Source: Microbacteriaceae bacterium (GTDB lineage Bacteria; Actinomycetota; Actinomycetes; Actinomycetales; Microbacteriaceae). Taken from it: a DNA stretch of 7,998 nucleotides. The DNA lies in the NCBI GenBank assembly GCA_947455385.1, contig CANGNR010000052.1, forward strand, positions 1-7,998, written 5' to 3'. Numbering within the stretch: position 1 is the first letter of the stretch; each line of letters starts with the position of its first letter. The notes beneath the pieces were generated by a model. That model worked only from the letters and a program-made list of their open reading frames with translations, had not been told where the DNA came from and ran no database searches. Made by a program: the position numbers and the translations under genes. Positions 5,557 through 7,998 of the stretch are shown one piece after another.

Positions 5557-7715
5557 TAGAACTAGACGATTCCGGCGTAGCAACCGGAACCACCGCAATC
5601 GAGAGCGCCCTCAGCTATCACGAGCTGAACGCCATGATCAACCTCTGGGATGAAGACGGCAAGCTGCAGCTCGACAAAGACAAACTTGCCGCCCGCAAGT
5701 ACTTTCTCGACCACGTCAACCAGAACACCGTCTTCTTTCACAGCCTGAAGGAGCGCCTCGACTACCTGGTTGAGAACGAGTACTACGAGAAGTCTGTTCT
5801 CGACCAGTACCGCTACGAGTTCATCGAAGAGCTCGAGAAGCTCGCCTACTCGAAGAAGTTCCGCTTCGAGGCATTCATGGGCGCCTACAAGTTCTACACC
5901 GGCTACGCACTCAAGACCTTCGATGGCAACCGCTACCTCGAGCGCTTCGAAGACCGCGTGGTCATGGTTGCCCTGGCCCTGGCCGAGGGCAAAGAAGAGG
6001 TTGCCATCAACCTCGTCGAAGAGATCATCTCGGGTCGCTTTCAGCCAGCAACCCCAACCTTCTTGAACTGTGGCAAGAAGCAGCGCGGCGAGTTCGTCTC
6101 GTGCTTCCTGCTGCGCATCGAAGACAACATGGAGTCGATCTCGCGCGGCATTAACTCGGCACTGCAGCTTTCAAAGCGCGGCGGCGGCGTTGCCCTCAGC
6201 TTGAGCAACATCCGTGAATATGGCGCACCAATCAAGAAGATCGAGGGTCAGAGCTCGGGCATCATCCCGGTTATGAAGCTTCTCGAAGACGCATTCTCGT
6301 ATGCCAACCAGCTGGGTGCGCGCCAGGGTGCCGGTGCCGTTTACCTGAACGCACACCACCCAGACATCATGCGCTTCCTCGACACCAAGCGTGAGAACGC
6401 CGACGAGAAGATCCGCATCAAGACCCTGTCGATCGGCGTCGTGATTCCAGACATCACCATGCACCTGGCCAAGGACAACGAAGACATGTACCTCTTCTCG
6501 CCTTACGACGTCGAGAAGGTCTATGGCATTCCGTTTGGCGACATCTCGATCACCGAGAGGTACCAGGAGATGGTCGACGACCCTCGCATTCGCAAGACCA
6601 AGATCAAGGCCCGCACCCTGTTCGAGCGCATCGCCGAACTGCAGTTCGAGTCGGGATACCCGTACATCATGTACGAAGACACCGTCAACAACGCCAACCC
6701 GGTTCAGGGCCGCATCAACATGTCGAACCTCTGCTCTGAGATTCTTCAGGTCAACACCCCGACCACCTACAACGAAGACCTCAGCTACAACGAGATCGGC
6801 AAAGACATCTCGTGCAACCTTGGCTCGCTGAACATCGCGATGGTCATGGATGGCCCAGACTTCGGCAAGACCATCGAGACCTCGATTCGCGCCCTGACCT
6901 CGGTTTCTGACCAGTCAGACATCGAGTCGGTTCGTTCGATCAGCGATGGCAACCACAAGTCGCACGCCATTGGCCTCGGCCAGATGAACCTGCACGGCTA
7001 CCTTGCCCGCGAAAAGATGCACTACGGCAGCGAAGAGGCGTTGGACTTCACCAACATGTACTTCTACACCGTCGTGTACCACGCCATCAAGGCCTCGAAC
7101 AAGCTCGCCATCGAGCGCAAGTCGGCCTTTCACAACTTCGAAAACTCGAAGTATGCATCGGGCGAGTTCTTCGACAAGTACACCGACCAGGTGTGGGCTC
7201 CTGCAACTCACAAGGTCAAGGAACTCTTCGCCGGTTCGAACGTCGCGATTCCTACCCAGGATGACTGGAAGGAACTGAAGGCTTCGGTCATGAAGCACGG
7301 CATCTACAACCAGAACCTCCAGGCCGTGCCACCAACCGGTTCGATCTCGTACATCAACAACTCGACCAGCTCGATTCACCCGATCGCATCTCGCATTGAG
7401 ATTCGCAAAGAGGGCAAGCTCGGCCGCGTGTACTACCCAGCCCCGTTCCTCTCGGAGGAGACCTGGGAGTACTACGACGACGCATACGAGGTTGGTCCTG
7501 AGAAGATCATCGACACCTACGCGGTTGCCACCCAGCACGTCGACCAGGGCCTCTCGCTGACCTTGTTCTTCAAGGACACCGACACCACCCGCGACGTCAA
7601 CAAGGCGCAGATCTACGCATGGCGCAAGGGCATCAAGACCATCTACTACATTCGCATTCGCCAGCAGGCACTGACCGGCACCGAGGTCGACACCTGCGTC
7701 AGCTGCATGCTCTAA
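5541..7715 (+). CDS. nrdE: Class Ib ribonucleoside-diphosphate reductase, large (alpha) subunit NrdE
   Basis: The 724-residue protein has normal NrdE length and lacks the N-terminal ATP-cone, as usual for class Ib. It reduces ribonucleoside diphosphates to deoxyribonucleotides with NrdF. Visible catalytic residues are the redox pair Cys188 (FVSCFLL) and Cys425 (DISCNLGS), the thiyl-radical Cys398 flanked by Asn396 and Glu400 (NLCSE), the radical-transfer tyrosines 702-703 (KTIYYIR), the phosphate-binding PPTGSIS (597-603), and the C-terminal shuttle CVSC (719-722) that NrdH reduces. The start is a GTG at 5541 inside the end of nrdI, with AAAGAAAGG at 5521-5529 as a slightly distant ribosome binding site. 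The next in-frame ATG lies at residue 32, inside the conserved NAMINLWDEDGK block, so GTG is the better start. Asparagine is coded by AAC throughout as far as I read, suggesting high expression. nrdF follows after 20 bases. Confidence 0.97.
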   Translation: MGTQVVELDDSGVATGTTAIESALSYHELNAMINLWDEDGKLQLDKDKLAARKYFLDHVNQNTVFFHSLKERLDYLVENEYYEKSVLDQYRYEFIEELEKLAYSKKFRFEAFMGAYKFYTGYALKTFDGNRYLERFEDRVVMVALALAEGKEEVAINLVEEIISGRFQPATPTFLNCGKKQRGEFVSCFLLRIEDNMESISRGINSALQLSKRGGGVALSLSNIREYGAPIKKIEGQSSGIIPVMKLLEDAFSYANQLGARQGAGAVYLNAHHPDIMRFLDTKRENADEKIRIKTLSIGVVIPDITMHLAKDNEDMYLFSPYDVEKVYGIPFGDISITERYQEMVDDPRIRKTKIKARTLFERIAELQFESGYPYIMYEDTVNNANPVQGRINMSNLCSEILQVNTPTTYNEDLSYNEIGKDISCNLGSLNIAMVMDGPDFGKTIETSIRALTSVSDQSDIESVRSISDGNHKSHAIGLGQMNLHGYLAREKMHYGSEEALDFTNMYFYTVVYHAIKASNKLAIERKSAFHNFENSKYASGEFFDKYTDQVWAPATHKVKELFAGSNVAIPTQDDWKELKASVMKHGIYNQNLQAVPPTGSISYINNSTSSIHPIASRIEIRKEGKLGRVYYPAPFLSEETWEYYDDAYEVGPEKIIDTYAVATQHVDQGLSLTLFFKDTDTTRDVNKAQIYAWRKGIKTIYYIRIRQQALTGTEVDTCVSCML

Positions 7716-7735
7716 GAAACACAAAGGAAGCAATC

Positions 7736-7998
7736 ATGGCCGTAAAGCTCATTAGCCGCCCAATCAACTGGAACAAGATCGAAGACCCAGTTGACCTGGA
7801 TGTTTGGAACCGCCTGACCCAGAACTTCTGGCTGCCAGAGAAGGTGCCAGTATCGAACGACATTCAGTCGTGGGAGTCGCTGCGCGACCACGAGAAGACC
7901 CTGACCATGCACGTGTTCACCGGTCTGACCATGCTCGACACGATCCAGGGCACCGTTGGAGCCGTGAGCCTGATTCCAGACGCGCGCACCCAGCACGA
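7736..7998 (+). CDS. nrdF: Class Ib ribonucleotide reductase small (beta) subunit NrdF, 3'-truncated by window edge
   Basis: Only the first 87 codons are inside the window. The sequence begins MAVKLISRPINWNKIED and contains FWLPEKVPVSND (31-42) and TGLTMLDTIQG (62-72), typical of NrdF. Asp68 in LDTIQG corresponds to the first metal ligand; the radical tyrosine and the remaining ligands lie beyond the edge. NrdF carries the dimanganese (or diiron) tyrosyl radical that starts catalysis in NrdE, assembled with help from NrdI. The ATG at 7736 has a strong ribosome binding site, AAAGGAAG at 7723-7730. It is the last visible gene of the operon; what follows it is unknown. Confidence 0.95.
   Translation, partial: MAVKLISRPINWNKIEDPVDLDVWNRLTQNFWLPEKVPVSNDIQSWESLRDHEKTLTMHVFTGLTMLDTIQGTVGAVSLIPDARTQH

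Noticed and set aside
6915..7733. 272-codon open frame on the minus strand opposite nrdE
   Set aside because: It lies wholly antisense to a strongly conserved nrdE, shows no recognisable domain, and is explained by the biased third-position GC of nrdE leaving the opposite frame open.

Overview
The window looks like chromosomal DNA of an actinobacterium. The GC content is moderately high and codons mostly end in C or G. It carries the class Ib ribonucleotide reductase order nrdH-nrdI-nrdE-nrdF, and a giant multi-pass membrane protein of a type I associate with Actinobacteria. The mix of TCG serine codons, moderate rather than extreme GC and this gene set would suit Microbacteriaceae, perhaps a small-genome aquatic member, but that placement is inference and not proven by the window. 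No mobile element, CRISPR array, tRNA or rRNA is visible.

Layout: (1) Bases 1-3797, plus strand: the 3' part (at least 1264 codons) of a very large polytopic membrane protein, open to the left edge. Its C-terminal half contains diverged tandem repeats of about 112 residues. (2) Bases 3798-3834: a 37-base convergent gap holding a GC-rich inverted repeat. (3) Bases 3835-4638, minus strand: a DUF1295-family membrane protein of the steroid 5-alpha-reductase/isoprenylcysteine methyltransferase-like fold. (4) Bases 4639-4913: an AT-richer divergent intergenic region and the main control region of the window. It has two NrdR-box-like sites 31 bp apart, an extended -10-like element, a DnaA-box-like 9-mer and a GC hairpin just before the nrdH ribosome binding site. 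(5) Bases 4914-7998, plus strand: nrdH, nrdI, nrdE and the first 87 codons of nrdF, packed as one operon (7-base gap, 16-base overlap, 20-base gap).

How the genes work together: NrdE (large subunit) and NrdF (small, metal/radical subunit) form the class Ib ribonucleotide reductase, which makes deoxyribonucleotides for DNA synthesis and repair. NrdH is the dedicated glutaredoxin-like electron donor that re-reduces NrdE. NrdI is the flavodoxin-like protein that supplies the oxidant used to build the dimanganese-tyrosyl radical of NrdF. The paired NrdR-like boxes at the promoter suggest that the ATP/dATP-sensing repressor NrdR controls the operon. All key NrdE catalytic cysteines, the radical-transfer tyrosines and the C-terminal CxxC are present, so the system looks functional. 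I see no clearly undescribed system. The least explained items are the repeat-built giant membrane protein and the layered nrd leader.
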